Shown: piece after piece, positions 34,462-47,199 of the stretch
How the letters are laid out: each line of letters opens with the position of its first letter
Position numbering within the stretch: position 1 is the first letter of the stretch
Origin: Rapana venosa
Taxonomy: Eukaryota; Mollusca; Gastropoda; Neogastropoda; Muricidae
Direction: 5' to 3'
Length of the DNA: 64,000 nucleotides
Assembly: GCA_028751875.1 (NCBI GenBank)
Contig: CM054162.1
Span: 8,648,741 to 8,712,740 of the forward strand
The notes under the pieces: generated by a model
Database searches by the model: none
What the model was told of the DNA's origin: nothing
The model's input: the letters and a program-made list of their open reading frames with translations, nothing else
Made by a program: the position numbers and the translations under genes

Positions 34462-34850
34462 CTTGTCAGATGCTGCTATTGATGTCTATCAAATTCTATT
34501 TTGCGTTGACTCAAGGGCAGCATTAATGGCACTAAAGACATGGCAGGGGAAAATAAGGGATTATATTGCATTTAAGATTAAATTCCTGATACATTGTATT
34601 GCAAGCAGAGGCATCGGAATAACTTTTTGCTGGATCCTTCTCATTGCGGAATTTATTGGCATGAGTGGATGATTCTTTGGCAAGCAAAGTACCTCTGAAT
34701 ACAGTACTGAAGCGTTTGATTCCATTCTTGCAATGTCGTCCTATGAAATAAATTCTAAAATTATAAAGTGTATGCATTCTAAAATGACGAAAAAGCAGTT
34801 TGAAAATATTTCTTGCCTGCGAAAAAATAGACATTTTAACACATATAATG
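34462..34850 (+). pseudogene. Retrotransposon RNase H domain fragment
   Basis: The plus strand reads 'ILFCVDSRAALMALKTW', matching the RNase H core with its Asp, about 45 codons before 'ITFCW'. A frameshift then interrupts an expected 'WIPSHCGI' motif at about 34630, and a further frameshift lies near 34670 before 'DSLAKQ'-like text. RNase H domains of this kind sit at the C-terminus of I-clade and some Jockey-superfamily LINE ORF2 proteins. No reverse transcriptase lies immediately upstream, only the 33-bp minisatellite, so it is a 5'-truncated dead fragment. The minus-strand frame over the same bases is a shadow. Confidence 0.72.
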
Positions 34851-34899
34851 AGACTTAATGCCTGGGAGTACTAAATAGTGTAATAATATAACATGCTGT

Positions 34900-37091
34900 T
34901 GTTCTAATCCTTCTCAATCCACCATTTATTGTTTGATTGCCCAATTTCTTCTTGCCTTCTTGGTTTTTCACAAACCTCTGACCACACTGACCTCTCTGAT
35001 CACTATAAACACTATTCTCCGCCAACTGCTTGATGAGCATGCACCTCCTACTGACCATCTCCTCCTGATAGACCCTGTGCGCCATGGTATACCCAAGACA
35101 TCTTGATAGCGAAGCGCAAACGCCGGCAACTAGAACGGCAGTGGCGGAAGTAAAAAACCGAAATCAACAAACAGCTTTTCGAAAACAAATAAACAAAGTC
35201 AAATCTTAGTCCATTCAGCAAAGACAGACTACTACTCTTCCCAAGTTCTCTGTGCTACACCCATAAAATCTCTTTTTCCCTCACCTCAAATCTCCTTGGA
35301 TCTGCAAAAACAACTCCTCTGCCTAACACCCACAGCCTGTCTGAGCTTCCATCCATATTTTCTGCCTTCTTCTCAGACAAAGTTCGAAACATACGCTCCA
35401 GACTGGATCAGACTCAATTTCAACCTGCGCCTCCTGATCCCCAGTTCACTGGAACTCCTCTATTTTCCTTCCATCCCACAAGTGAAAAGAAATCATGACA
35501 ATTCTGAAGGAAATGACTATAAATCATGCGACCTTGATCCCATACCTGCTCCTGTTTTCTCACAATGCCTTCCACAACTATGTACCTATTATCACTAAAT
35601 AGTAAACTCATCTCTTGTGTCAGGAAATTTTCCATCAGCTCTTTAAACAGCAATAGTCACACCTTACTGAACAAGCACGACCTCGATCCCAACATTCTGA
35701 AGAATTATAGGCCTGTCTCAAACTTACCTTTGTCTCTAAAGTACTAGAAAAAGTCGTTCTCAAACAGCTCAACAGTCACCTTCATTCCAATGATCTCCTT
35801 CCCACTTTTCAATCTGCCTATCGCCCCAACCACAGCACCGAAAACCACCTAGTCCACACTTTAGATACACTTCTACGTGCTTCTGATGCAGGAAAAATCT
35901 CCCTCCTCACTCTTCTTGACTTATCTGCAGCCTTTGATACATAGATCACTCAATTCTTCTTTCTCGCCTCCAAAATACGTTTGGTATTAACGGCCCACAG
36001 CCCCCTCTGGTTTACTTCTATACCTCACAGACAGGTTCCAGAAAGTTATTGTAAACAAAATTCAATCAAAACCTGTCATATTGGAATGTGGAGTCCCGCA
36101 GGGATCAGTCCTGGGCCCTGTTCTCTTTACTCTCTACACTGCTCCACTCTCACATATAATAAACAACCACCCTATTGATCATCATTTCTATGCCGATGAT
36201 ACTCAGCTTCAGTGCAGCGATACTGTTGAAAACTTGCCTTCCCTCCTGACAATATGTCCTACTGCCTTCAAGACATTCAAAACTGGATGGCTCAGAACAA
36301 GTTACAACTTAATGCCGATAAAACCGAAGCCATGCTCATAGGGACCCAACGTAAACTTTCCTCTATCGCAAAAACTTCAATAGAATTCGGCAATACGTCA
36401 GTTCCTTTGTCCAACTCTGTGAAGTATTTAGGAGTAGTTCTTGACAACACACTCTCTATGAAAAAATTCATCATCCAGACCTGCCAGTCTTGCTACTATC
36501 AATTACGGCGCATAAGCGGGATCCGCAAGTATCTGTCCACTGATTTCAACTTCCAAGCTTGTCATATCTCTCATTCTTTCACGTTTAGACTACCGTAATT
36601 CTCTTTTGGCTGGCCTACCAGCATCATCTATCCACTCTCTTCAACGCATACAAAACTCTGCAGCTCGACTGGTCCTAAGAAAGAAAAAATCTGAACACAT
36701 CACTCCTCTTCTGCGATCTCTTCACTGGCTGCCTGTTTTCACAAAGATGGAGTATAAAATCAATACCCTCTGTTTCAAATGTCTCCACAAATCTACACCC
36801 TCTTATCTCTGTACTGTCTTCATCTGTACACTCCATCCCGTTCCCTTCGTTCAGCGCAGATACTTTGTGCTTTCGAACACCCAGATTCAAACAAACCACT
36901 GTTGGCCGTCGCTCCTTCTCTGTTTCTGGTCCATCCACCTGGAATGACCTCCCTCTTTCACTTCGCTAAAAGCCTTCACTTGATACCTTCAATCCAGCCT
37001 CAAAACACACTTATTTCCTACCTGAGGACTTTCCCCCCAAATATCTGTCCCTAATTTTCAACAGCATTTTTCACCTTCTAAGTGTTGTTCC

Positions 37092-37145
<54 letters not shown>

Positions 37146-37302
37146 GTGTGCGTGCATGCGTGCATACGTGCGCGCGCATGGTTTTGAAATCTGTTGTTTA
37201 TTATGTTTAAGGAGAGTTGCATGCCTGTAAATGATTGAGTGCAAGCGCTTCGATTTGTTTTTTTATTTTTTTTATAAGATTCAGCGCTATATAAATTCCA
37301 TA

Positions 37303-37359
<57 letters not shown>

Positions 37360-37365
37360 GTATGC
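34900..37365 (+). mobile_element. CR1/L2-like LINE, 5'-truncated, ORF2 pseudogene with (ATT)n tail
   Basis: ORF2 is readable on the plus strand with frameshifts. 'APWYTQDILIAKRKRRQLER' (35080-35130) is the region after the endonuclease. 'LDLSAAFDT' follows at 35915-35941, where a lost base creates a TAG stop at 35942-35944. Then come 'GVPQGSVLGP' (36090-36119), the catalytic 'YADD' (36189-36200), 'LQLNADKTEAMLIG' (near 36310), 'VKYLGVVLD' (near 36420), and the C-terminal '[13 protein letters not shown]' and 'LHWLPV' (36640-36740). The 3' untranslated part contains a (TG)n run (37097-37160), then 'AGCGCTATATAAAT' and an (ATT)n tail (37303-37360), typical of CR1/L2 relatives. The endonuclease is missing. 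Not active. Confidence 0.88.
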
Positions 37366-37535
37366 ACTGTATGTATGCACTGTATGTATGTATGTATGTA
37401 TGTATGTATGTATGTATGCCTGTATGTGTGGTGTATATATATGTATGTATGTACGTATGTATGTATTTTATGTATGTACATAAATATGTATATATGTATG
37501 TATGTATGTATATATGTATATATATATGTATATTA

Positions 37536-37566
<31 letters not shown>

Positions 37567-38140
37567 TGTATGTATGTATGTATGTATGTATGTATGTATG
37601 TATGTAGGTATGTATGTATGTATGTATGTATGCATGTGTGTATGTATGTACGTATGTATGTATGTATGTATGTATGTATGTATGTATGTATGTATGTATG
37701 TATGTATGCCTTGTATGTATATATGTATGTATGTATGGTATGTCCTGTAAGCCCTGCATGTATGTATGCCATGTATGTATGTATATATGCCCTGTATGTA
37801 TGTATGCCCTGTATGTATGTATGTATGTATGTATGTATGTATGTAGTATATATGTATGTATATAAATATGTATGTACGCATGTATGTATGTATGTATGTA
37901 TGTAGTATGTATGTATGTATGTGTGTATGTATGTATGTATGTATGTATCTATGTATGTATGTGTGTGTATGTATGTATGTAAGTATGTATGTATGTATGT
38001 ATGTATGTATGTATGTATGTATGTATGTATGTATGTATGCCCTGTATGCACTTTGTATGTATGCCCTGTAGTATGTGTATGTGTAATGTATCCCCTGTAT
38101 GTATGTTGTAAGTATGCCCTGTATTTTGGGTTATGTTGAT
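37362..38140. repeat. (TATG)n array
   Basis: About 780 bp of TATG repeats with CC, TATA and GTG interruptions, directly after the LINE's (ATT)n tail. Frames on both strands stay open (Met-Tyr-Val-Cys on plus, Ile-His-Thr-Tyr on minus, up to 233 codons) because the unit has no stop. They are not genes. Confidence 0.96.
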
Positions 38141-38514
38141 TATGTATGCCCGTTTGATGTATGTGTATTTTTATGTTTTGTAGATGTATGTATTGTTTTG
38201 GATGTGTATGTTGGGTTAAAAAGAGTTGATGAATGTTGGTTTTTTTGAGGGGGGTTTATATTAATTTGTGTGAAGTGTTTGGTTTCCCGAGGCCTGACGA
38301 ACCCATAAGGGGGCTGACAAAAAAGGGCGGGAAACAGAAGGGCGGGGCGAGCTTTTACTTTTATGGTTTTTGTCGTTTTCCATCCCCACGCACTTTTCCC
38401 CCTGTATCTTATGTCATCCTGTAACAAACCCCCCATACCCTTCCCCCTGTTATCGTCCCCCGTTTGCCCGTTTTTCGACAGCACTGGTTTAAATGAGGAT
38501 CCCGTTTTCTTGAG

Positions 38515-38660
38515 TCTTTTCGGAAGAGAGAGAGGGAGAAATGGAGGGAGGGAGGGAAAAAAAAGGGGGGGGAAGGAGGAAGGGGAGAGAAGAGGGGGGG
38601 GGAGGAATGAAAATTTTTTGGGGGCCCGGGCCCTTCAAAACCTTTTGGGAGGGGGAAAGT
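38515..38660. repeat. Purine-rich GGA/GA stretch
   Basis: GGGAGG and GAGAGA words. No gene is seen in 38140-39540, which otherwise holds a TTCC/TTTTC-rich pyrimidine block at 38870-39060. Confidence 0.75.
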
Positions 38661-39595
38661 AGCCCAGCAGAAATGTTTGAACCCCATTTTTCCCCTTTAT
38701 CCATTTGAAAGTACCGAACCCTTAGTTTTGTTATCTATCCCTATCCTTAAACTTTCAAATATGCCTAGCATTTTTATCTAAAACAGCGGGGGAAAGTTAC
38801 CCATCCCCCTTTTTATTTCCTTTTGTATCGTATGTAGGCCCGTCGTGTCGTGTGCGTATCCCTATATATTTTTCTTTTTAAATCCTTATTTTCCCTATAT
38901 CTTATCATCCCTATCCTTTTTCCTTTTTCCCTTTTTCTTTTTTCTTCTTTTTTCTTTTTTTCCTTTTTTTTCCTTTTTTTCCTTTTCCTTCCTTCCCCTT
39001 TCTTCCTTTTTTCCCTTTTTCTTCTTTTTCTTTCCTCACCCATCATCTCTTCTCCTACTTTTATCTAACTACTCTAAAAACACACACGTGCGCGCGCGCG
39101 CGTGCGCGTCGTCGCGACAATCACTCTCATCTTTTCATCACACACTCATCACACATTTCGTGGTAGATATTAACTTTAAATTTATGGAAAATTCACAAAA
39201 TTTACATTTTAAATAACTATTTCCTTTTATCAATTACAATTTTTATAAAGGGGCTGACAAATTTTTTAATCTAAAATTAAATTTTTTTTTGGTGTGTTGT
39301 TGTGGAAATGTGCTCTCCCTTCCCCTTTCCCTCTCCCCCCTTCTTCTTCTCCCCTCTTTCCCTTCCTTCCATTCATCAAAAAAACATCTTTTCAATTTCC
39401 ATCATCCCCCATACCCCTCAAAACAAATCTGGTCTTTCCCTCGTTTCGTCTTCATATTGCTTCCAATTTCATAAACCATAAACCCAAAAACTGGGGGTTG
39501 TAGGTTTAATTTAACCTTACATAATTTAAAAATTTATTAATTAACTTCATATTTCTTGTTCTTTTTTTTGTTCTTCTTGTTCTTGTTTTTTCTTT

Positions 39596-39596
<1 letters not shown>

Positions 39597-39643
<47 letters not shown>
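39597..39643. repeat. Poly-C run of 47
   Basis: Forty-seven consecutive C; a second run of 24 C lies at 39917-39940. The lengths are probably unreliable in this region. Between and after them (39660-40380) is A/T homopolymer-rich sequence without recognisable features. Confidence 0.95.
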
Positions 39644-40380
39644 TTTTTGTTTGATAAATTTTTGTAAAAAAAAAAAAAGGAACATAGGTGATGAAATATA
39701 GGAAAATTAATTTTTAGATTAGGGGACTGATCATTAAGCAAAACAACCCCAGACCCCCCCCCCACACCACCAATTCACACACCAAATTCCAACAACAATT
39801 TATCCCAAAATTTCAACAAAACACACCAATTTCCCCAACCAAAAATTTTCTAATAAAACAATCATCACCAAGTCACTACGAAAATTAACCTTACACAACC
39901 AAATTAACCTCCCCCTCCCCCCCCCCCCCCCCCCCCCCCCGCAGCCAACACAAGCAAACCCCCGCAAAAGCCCAAAAAGAAAAAGAAAAGATAAGGAAGA
40001 AAAAAGAGACAACGACAAACGCAGATGAAAAAAAAAAAAAAAAAAAAACAAATAAAAAAAGGGGAGAGAGAAAAAAAATAAAAGTTGAATTGATGGACAA
40101 GATAAAGGGGGAATGAGTTATGATTTTTTTAATTTTAAAGTAGTACCTCATCAATTAACAACAATTTAATTAATAAAATAATAACCCCCTAATTATAATT
40201 ATTAAATTTTTTTTTTTTTATTTTAAAGAAAAGAAGAAAAAAAAAACAAAAAAAAAAAAAAAAAAAACCCCCAAAAAGGACCAAAAGAAAAAAATGAAAA
40301 AAAATTAATAAAAAATCAATTAAAATTTTGTTTTTTTTCAATTCCCGGTGAAATAAGCGCACAGGGCCGAGGGGCACCAA

Positions 40381-43300
40381 TTACACACACAAACTCATCC
40401 CAAACACATATACACATTCAAACACACACACACATTACCCCAAAATCCTATACAAAACACCACATACTCCCCAAAATTCAAAAACACATCCACTCCCCAC
40501 ACTAAAACATACAACACAATACCATACAACCCCACACCACACACACACTACACCACACAAACAACACCCCAACCAACACACAACCAACAACCCAACACAC
40601 CCCAAAACACACAACACACACCCAAACATTACACAAAACTCCCAACCACACACAACACACCCATACACAACACCAAACACAACACTTTCACACACCACAA
40701 CATACACAAACCCTACACAAACACTTCATGACAAAACCACACCCAAACCATAAAAACCACACTACCAACACTAAACAATAACACAACATAACCCCTTTAC
40801 ACTACACTCTTTCATTAAAAAAACCCCTCCCTTTCACTTTTTATTTACGCACGAAAAAAAACCCACGGCAACAAGAAAACCCCCGGAAAAAATTTCAAAA
40901 AAAAAACCACTTGAAGGGGGAAACAATCATAAAAAAAAAAAAAAAGGGTAAATCCCGGGCGAAAATGGCACCGTTTTGCTCTCCAACACCCCCAATTTCA
41001 CAAAACGCCTTTTAAATTATAATAAAACTACCTTTATTTTCTTTACAAAACCTTTATAAAAATTCCATACAATTATTATATTTTACATTTACACTACAAA
41101 ATTATTAATACACTCACTACCAACCTTCCTACACTCACACATTACCAAAAAAACACTACACTACCAACCTACTTTTTTTATCATACACTACACTCCTTCA
41201 TACCCAAAACTACCTAAAATCCCCAAATTACCTCACTCCTACACTACCCTAACATACATTACACCACTACACAAAACATTACACCCAAACTACAAAACAT
41301 TTCCTACCTAAAACCCTACAAACACCCCCTCCCACTACATACACAACTTACACAAATACATACATTATTCTCCTACACACACACACCACACCACCCCACC
41401 TAACAACCATACCAAAACACACACACTACACTACATACAACTACTTTCACACACTACCCCAAATTTCCTAAAAATACTTTACATACACTACACTACATAA
41501 CTCACTCACTACACTTCTCCAACAACCTCACACACTACTCATACCCTACACTACATTACACTAACCTAACTAAACATTACACTTCACTACATTCATTCAC
41601 ACCAAAATTTTCCCTAAATACACTACCCTCCCCTAAACTCACTATTTTTCACTACAAATATACTACCTACACAAATAAAACACAACACTACATACACTAC
41701 ACCCCCCACTACCTAAACTACATTAAAACTACACAACTTTACACACACACACTCACACCTACATTACATACATAACTACCCACACTACATTACCTAACAC
41801 ATACACTAATTACATTACAACTTTTACACTCACTCCCTTTCACTTCACTACCCTAAATACCCTAAAATACACTACCACACTAACTACACTCATTAAACAA
41901 CACAACCTCCCCCCACACCATACCCAAAAACCACACCACACTAACACAAACAACCCAACATAACACACTACACTAACTACACTACCCTACACTACCCACA
42001 CTACACTCCCTTACATTACACACACAAAACCCTACTTTACAACATACATACACCACCCCCAACTACCCCAAAACTCCATCACTCACAACTACACAAACAC
42101 ACACACACACCATACACACCAACCCAACACACATACAAACACACACTCACTACACTACTTTACTTTACAAAACATACATACACTCCTAACTTACACCACA
42201 CCACACCTCACAACACTACACTACACTACATACACTACCCACATACACTACACTACACAAAAACTACACTACACTACACTCCTCAACTCCGCATACACTA
42301 CACACACACACGACCCCCGACACACACACACACACTACACTACACTACACAAAACCACTACACTACAAAACACAACCTACACTCCCTTACCTACACCAAA
42401 AACACATCATTTCTTCACCACTACATACCACACCACCCCCCCAAACCACTCACACCCCACCACCTACCACACCACATTACACTACACTACACTACACACC
42501 GACAACCCCCACTACATCACACCACACACACCACACCAAAATACACTACCTACACTACAAATACACACACAAAACCCCACACACTACATCACAAACACAC
42601 AAAACTACACTAAACCAACCCCAACCACACACACACTCCAACACCAACCAACCCACCCACACCACACCACACTAATACACACATACAAACAGACACGACA
42701 CTACATACACCACACAAAACCACACCAAAACCTACACTACATACACGACATACACGCACGACACAAACACAACCTACCTCCCCACTACACTGCACCACCA
42801 CTCCCACCACTCCAAACCCCCCACCAAAACCACCCACACCACACACCCACACCACACCCCCCAACACCTCCGCCAAAAACCCCACACCACAAAAACTCCA
42901 CATACAAACCACACACCCACCCCAACCACACCCCAAACCACCCACACCACACCACCCACCCACACCCCACATCCACCCCAAACAACACTTTACCCACCCA
43001 CACCCCACCCACCCACAACAACCCCCAAACAACCACACCACCACCCCAAAAACCAAAACCCACCCACCCCAAAACCCCACACCACATCCACCCACACCAA
43101 CCACTCCACACCCATTTCACTCCAAAACACCACACAATCCACCCCAAACCACCCCACACCCACCACCCACATTACCACCCACCCAACCACACCACACCAC
43201 CACACTACACCACTCCACCACCCCACACCCCCCAAACCCCAAACACACAAACCACACCCCACCCCCCACCCACAACACACTCCACACCACACCACACACC

Positions 43301-43540
43301 CACACACCCACAACCAACCCACCACACCACACCCCCACCCCACCCCACACTCAACACCACACCCCACCCACCACCCCCAAACCCACCCCCCACTCAACCC
43401 ACCACACCACCACACAACACCACACCCCACCCACCACACCACAACCCCCCCAAACCCTTACACCACACCCCCCACAACTCCACAAAACCACACCACACCA
43501 CACCACACCCCCACCACCCACCCCGCACTTCACCCCACTC
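40381..43540. repeat. G-depleted CA-rich tract (CACTA-like pentamers)
   Basis: Over about 3 kb the plus strand is almost free of G, apart from an island near 40850-40990. The first part is CA with AAAC words, 41100-42500 is dominated by (CACTA)n-like pentamers, and 42600-43540 is CCACA-rich. Minus-strand frames of Gly/Val/Trp/Cys (up to 164 codons) are simple readings of this skew. This is a degenerate satellite, or a basecalling product of one. Confidence 0.85.
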
Positions 43541-43694
43541 CACTACGACCAGCTCCAATTGTGCACACAGAAAAAACCCCCCGGGTAGAACAGGGAAAAT
43601 GGGGTTTGGTGGTGCACAGTACTTTTTTGGTTCCCGGGTTTTGTTTTAAATTTGGGTTTTCAGAACTAGAACGGTAGACGGTACTGCTGATGAC

Positions 43695-44115
43695 TAAAAA
43701 TTGGATCACCACCCACCCGCTTCTCGTATAATGGACGACCCCTGGGGGAAAACAAAAGAACCAACCCCAACATCACACCCGCACGCCGCACGAACCACAC
43801 CAAAACCACAACAAAAACCCCCCACCACCCCACCCACACACACACAAACACACGCACGCACGCCCCCCCTACGCACCACACCACCACACACGCACGCACG
43901 CAGGGCCCACGCACGCACCCCACACAAAAAAACACCACACACAAACACACACAAAACCCCCCCCTAAATCCTGTTCCGTTTTTTGAAAGAGTAGGCGATT
44001 GTGTACCGGTGAGTGAAAATGAAAAAAATTTACAAAACGCAAACAAGGGGCGGGATGAAAAAAAAACCACATAATTGTTTTCCCTTACCCCGATATAAAA
44101 AAAAAAAAAAAAATA
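43695..44115 (+). mobile_element. SINE 3' half split by (CA)n expansions
   Basis: 43970-44105 matches the tail of the SINE at 6345-6700 in order ('CTGTTCCGTTTT', 'AGAGTAGGC', 'ATTTACAAAACGCA', 'ATAATTG', 'CGATATAAAA'), followed by an A-rich tail. Upstream, 43815-43955 is (CACA/CGCACG)n where the SINE has its 'AACGCACGCA' stretch. This suggests the microsatellite grew from that word. Confidence 0.65.
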
Positions 44116-44309
44116 AAAAAAAACAAAAACCGCCCCACACACAACCACACACCACACCCCCCAACACACAAACACACACACACACCACACCACAACACAC
44201 ACAACACACAACCACCACACACACACACACACGCACACACAAGGCCCCGCACCATGCACGCACGCGCACGCGCGGACACCCCACACCAAAAAACGTTTTT
44301 TTACATGTA

Positions 44310-44640
44310 TGGTAGGGGGCGGAAAAGCTTTGTGGTTAGTGTTCATCGAACGAAGACAGACAACACATATAAAACAACAACATACATAGTAAAATACTCT
44401 TTTGCTGTCAAAAAGAATTTTCCTAAACTAATAAATAATAATGTATAAAAATTTTATAGCGCGAATCTTGAAAAGCAAAAAAATCAAAGCACTTTTTATC
44501 GGGAAATGGAAAAGCATCTTTGTGTTTTTTATTTCCAGCCCCCCTGTGTATGCTTTTTTTGGTAATTTGTCATCTTTTCCCCCAAACCGGCCCCGGGGGC
44601 CTACTTTTTCGAAAAGGGGAACGGTTTAACATTGCCAAGA
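44310..44640 (+). mobile_element. SINE head fragment and dispersed-repeat piece
   Basis: GGGGGCGGAAAAGCTTTGTGG (44315 region) resembles the tRNA-like head at 32981. 44525-44630 matches 11250-11350. The 190 bp between them I do not recognise. (CA)n occupies 44120-44250. Confidence 0.5.
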
Positions 44641-47190
44641 TGTCTGCATGCGTTGCACACGGAACCCTCGGTTTATGTCTCTCTGAAGGACTTTGACATT
44701 CAGTTGTTTTTTTTGTCAAAGGGGAAGAAAAGGGCGGGCGGGAATCGCCCCCGGGCCCTCAGGGTTTACTTTGTTGGAGGCAAACGTTTTAAACCTCCAC
44801 CTTTTTCCCTTCAAAAATAAACATAAAAATATATTATATATAATATTTATAATTTATATTTATATTTTTTAATATATATGCATACATCAAAAATACTACT
44901 ACAAAATACCACATAGAAAATACATCAGGAAAAAAAAAAAAACCATTTATATACATAAAAATGAAATACATACAAAATCAAAAACCCATACTTTCCCACA
45001 TCTACTACATACCCATGCTCATCTTCCCAACCCCCCATAAACATACAACTAATCAAATACACAAACAAAAACTTTACAACATACAACTACTAATACCTTT
45101 TAATACATACATACATAACATAAAAATTTAAAATTACATACTTACATACAAATCATAAACACACGTCATACTTACATCATACATACATAAATACTACATA
45201 ATCAACATACAAAATACATAAACATCAAACACACAAATGGGCAAAAACTACAGATTTTTTTAAAACAAAATTTTTGCGCGGTCGCCTAGGACTAATAGGG
45301 AACTTTTTCAGGCTCCAAAACATTGACAAAAGAAACTTAAAAGCTCAGATTGTAAGGGTTTCCCTTTGGGAACCAAACAGTTCATCTTAGCTACACAGAA
45401 TTATACAAAGTGGGGAAACCTTACCCGGTGGATCCTGAATAGCAGTGGAAAGTATGTCACGAAGCTAGCGTTTGACAAATTTTAGGCGAAAGGAAGTCTA
45501 AATTGCCCCTTTACTTTCAAAAAGAGCTAAAACCAGTCTTCTCTTTCTGCTTCGCAATTTACTTCCGCTCTTTTACAAAATTTAAATTAATCCAAACGGG
45601 ATTAAACGGTTTTGCCTCTTTATCTCCCTGCCGTTGGACTTCAAAAGAGCTAGTGTTGAATGATCACTCCGCTTTAAAAGGAGAAAAAGGGAAAAAACAG
45701 ACACACCCCGCCAGTAGTGCTGCCCCGCCCGTTTCCTTTTGCCTCCCGGGGGGCCCCGGAGTTGAGGTGAAAACCCCCAAAACGGGGCGACAATGGCACC
45801 CCGGGAACAGAAAAAAAAAAACTCCCCCCTAAAAGGACGTGGAATTAAAAAGGGCAATGGAACCCGGGTTTTCTGATGACCTGAGGGTAATGATGTGGCA
45901 AAACAGCCCCATCCACAGAGAACTGAGTGATGCAGATTTCCAAACCCTTAAAAACACCCCAAAAAACAATCCTAAAAATTCACCCTTTCCATACAACTTT
46001 TACCAAAAAAATTATTTCATTAAAACCTTTTTCCCAAAACCCCCCCCCAACATCTTCCCTCTACCCAAAAAATCCCAACCACTTCAATCATTCCCTTCCC
46101 AACCTTCATCCCCCACAAAACAAAAACAAATTTTTAACCTATGTCGTAAAATAATTCCCCCAAAAATCTGTTATGTGGCCCTTTTAAACCCCAATATGGA
46201 CCCAACCTCCCCTTTTAGTTTGGCATGGGAAATGAAAAATGCCCAACTCTAACTTTCTTAAAATTATCTCTTTTAAAACCCTTCTAAATAAGCCCCATTT
46301 TCCCTAAAAACCCCCCCCCAAAAAAGGGAACATTTACCGATCCTCACCAACTTTTAACCCCCCAAAAGAAACACTCACTCCCAACGGGATTGGACACTGG
46401 GCCTTTTGGTGTCACATGGAACTTCCCAAAAATATTATAGGAAAAGGAGGGCAACCCGCTCTCCACAAAACCGTGTAATAAAAAGTGGGGATCCTGTATT
46501 TAAAAAATCTCCCTCCCCCCACTAAAAACCAGAACTGGGAACCCTCGAGTGCGGTCTACAAATTGATGTAATTCAAAACGACCGCAATCATGTGGCAATC
46601 CCTCAAAAAATGGCCCTGGTTTGGGCCAAAAAAACCCCGCACATAAAAACCAAAACCCGCAAAGAAACCCCAGGTTTTCCCTGTGTTCGAAGTCCCTTCA
46701 GGAAATGGCAAACAAATTTTTGGGGCCCCCCCCCCAAGAACCCCAAAACCCGGCCCAAGGCCCTAACAAACCAACCCATCCCCAAACTCAAGCAGACACA
46801 GGCCCAAGGCACGACACAGGCCAACACAAGGCAACTACCACCCGGCAACATAAGGCATTTACAAGGCAAAACAAGGCATCGCAAGGAAAATCAAAGGGGG
46901 GGGAACGGGATTAAGGCAAATTTGGGACCAAAAACAAAAGAAACTGCTCCGCAAAAAAGGATGGGAGGGGATTTAAGGAAAAAAAAGAATTAGAGCATGG
47001 GGAAAAAAAACCCCCTGAGTCTAGAAAGAAAATGTAGTCACTTAAAATGCCCTGAATTTCCAAATGCCCCATCAGAAAAATGGAAGAGCTCGACAGAGGG
47101 CCAAAAAAAAAGAACTCAGCAAAGCCCTGGACTCTCTTTCCCCTTTGGGAAAGGGACCGGAAAAGATAGTATTAAGGAAAAATTGAAGTG
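44640..47190. other. No recognisable gene
   Basis: AT-rich, homopolymer-rich sequence. 44820-45240 is rich in ATACATA words. 46750-46890 holds GGCAA/CAAGG words, the reverse complement of the CCTTG array in the left half. The open frames here show no domain I recognise. Confidence 0.5.
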
Positions 47191-47199
47191 TTGCAACGA

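Noticed and set aside
34855..35085. A 76-codon minus-strand frame of protein-like composition
   Set aside because: The plus strand of the same bases reads as the LINE segment 'DEHAPPTDHLL' and 'APWYTQDIL', so the minus frame is antisense.
37058..38051. Minus-strand frames of 137-233 codons rich in Ile-His-Thr-Tyr
   Set aside because: They read (CATA)n; no unique sequence of protein character.
42610..43442. Gly/Val/Trp/Cys-rich minus-strand frames up to 164 codons
   Set aside because: They follow from the G-depleted CA-rich plus strand; no domain and unreliable bases.
40381..43540. Telomeric DNA, since the minus strand is TG-rich
   Set aside because: No TTAGGG-type units; the words are CACTA/CCACA-like and degenerate, and unique-type sequence continues on both sides.
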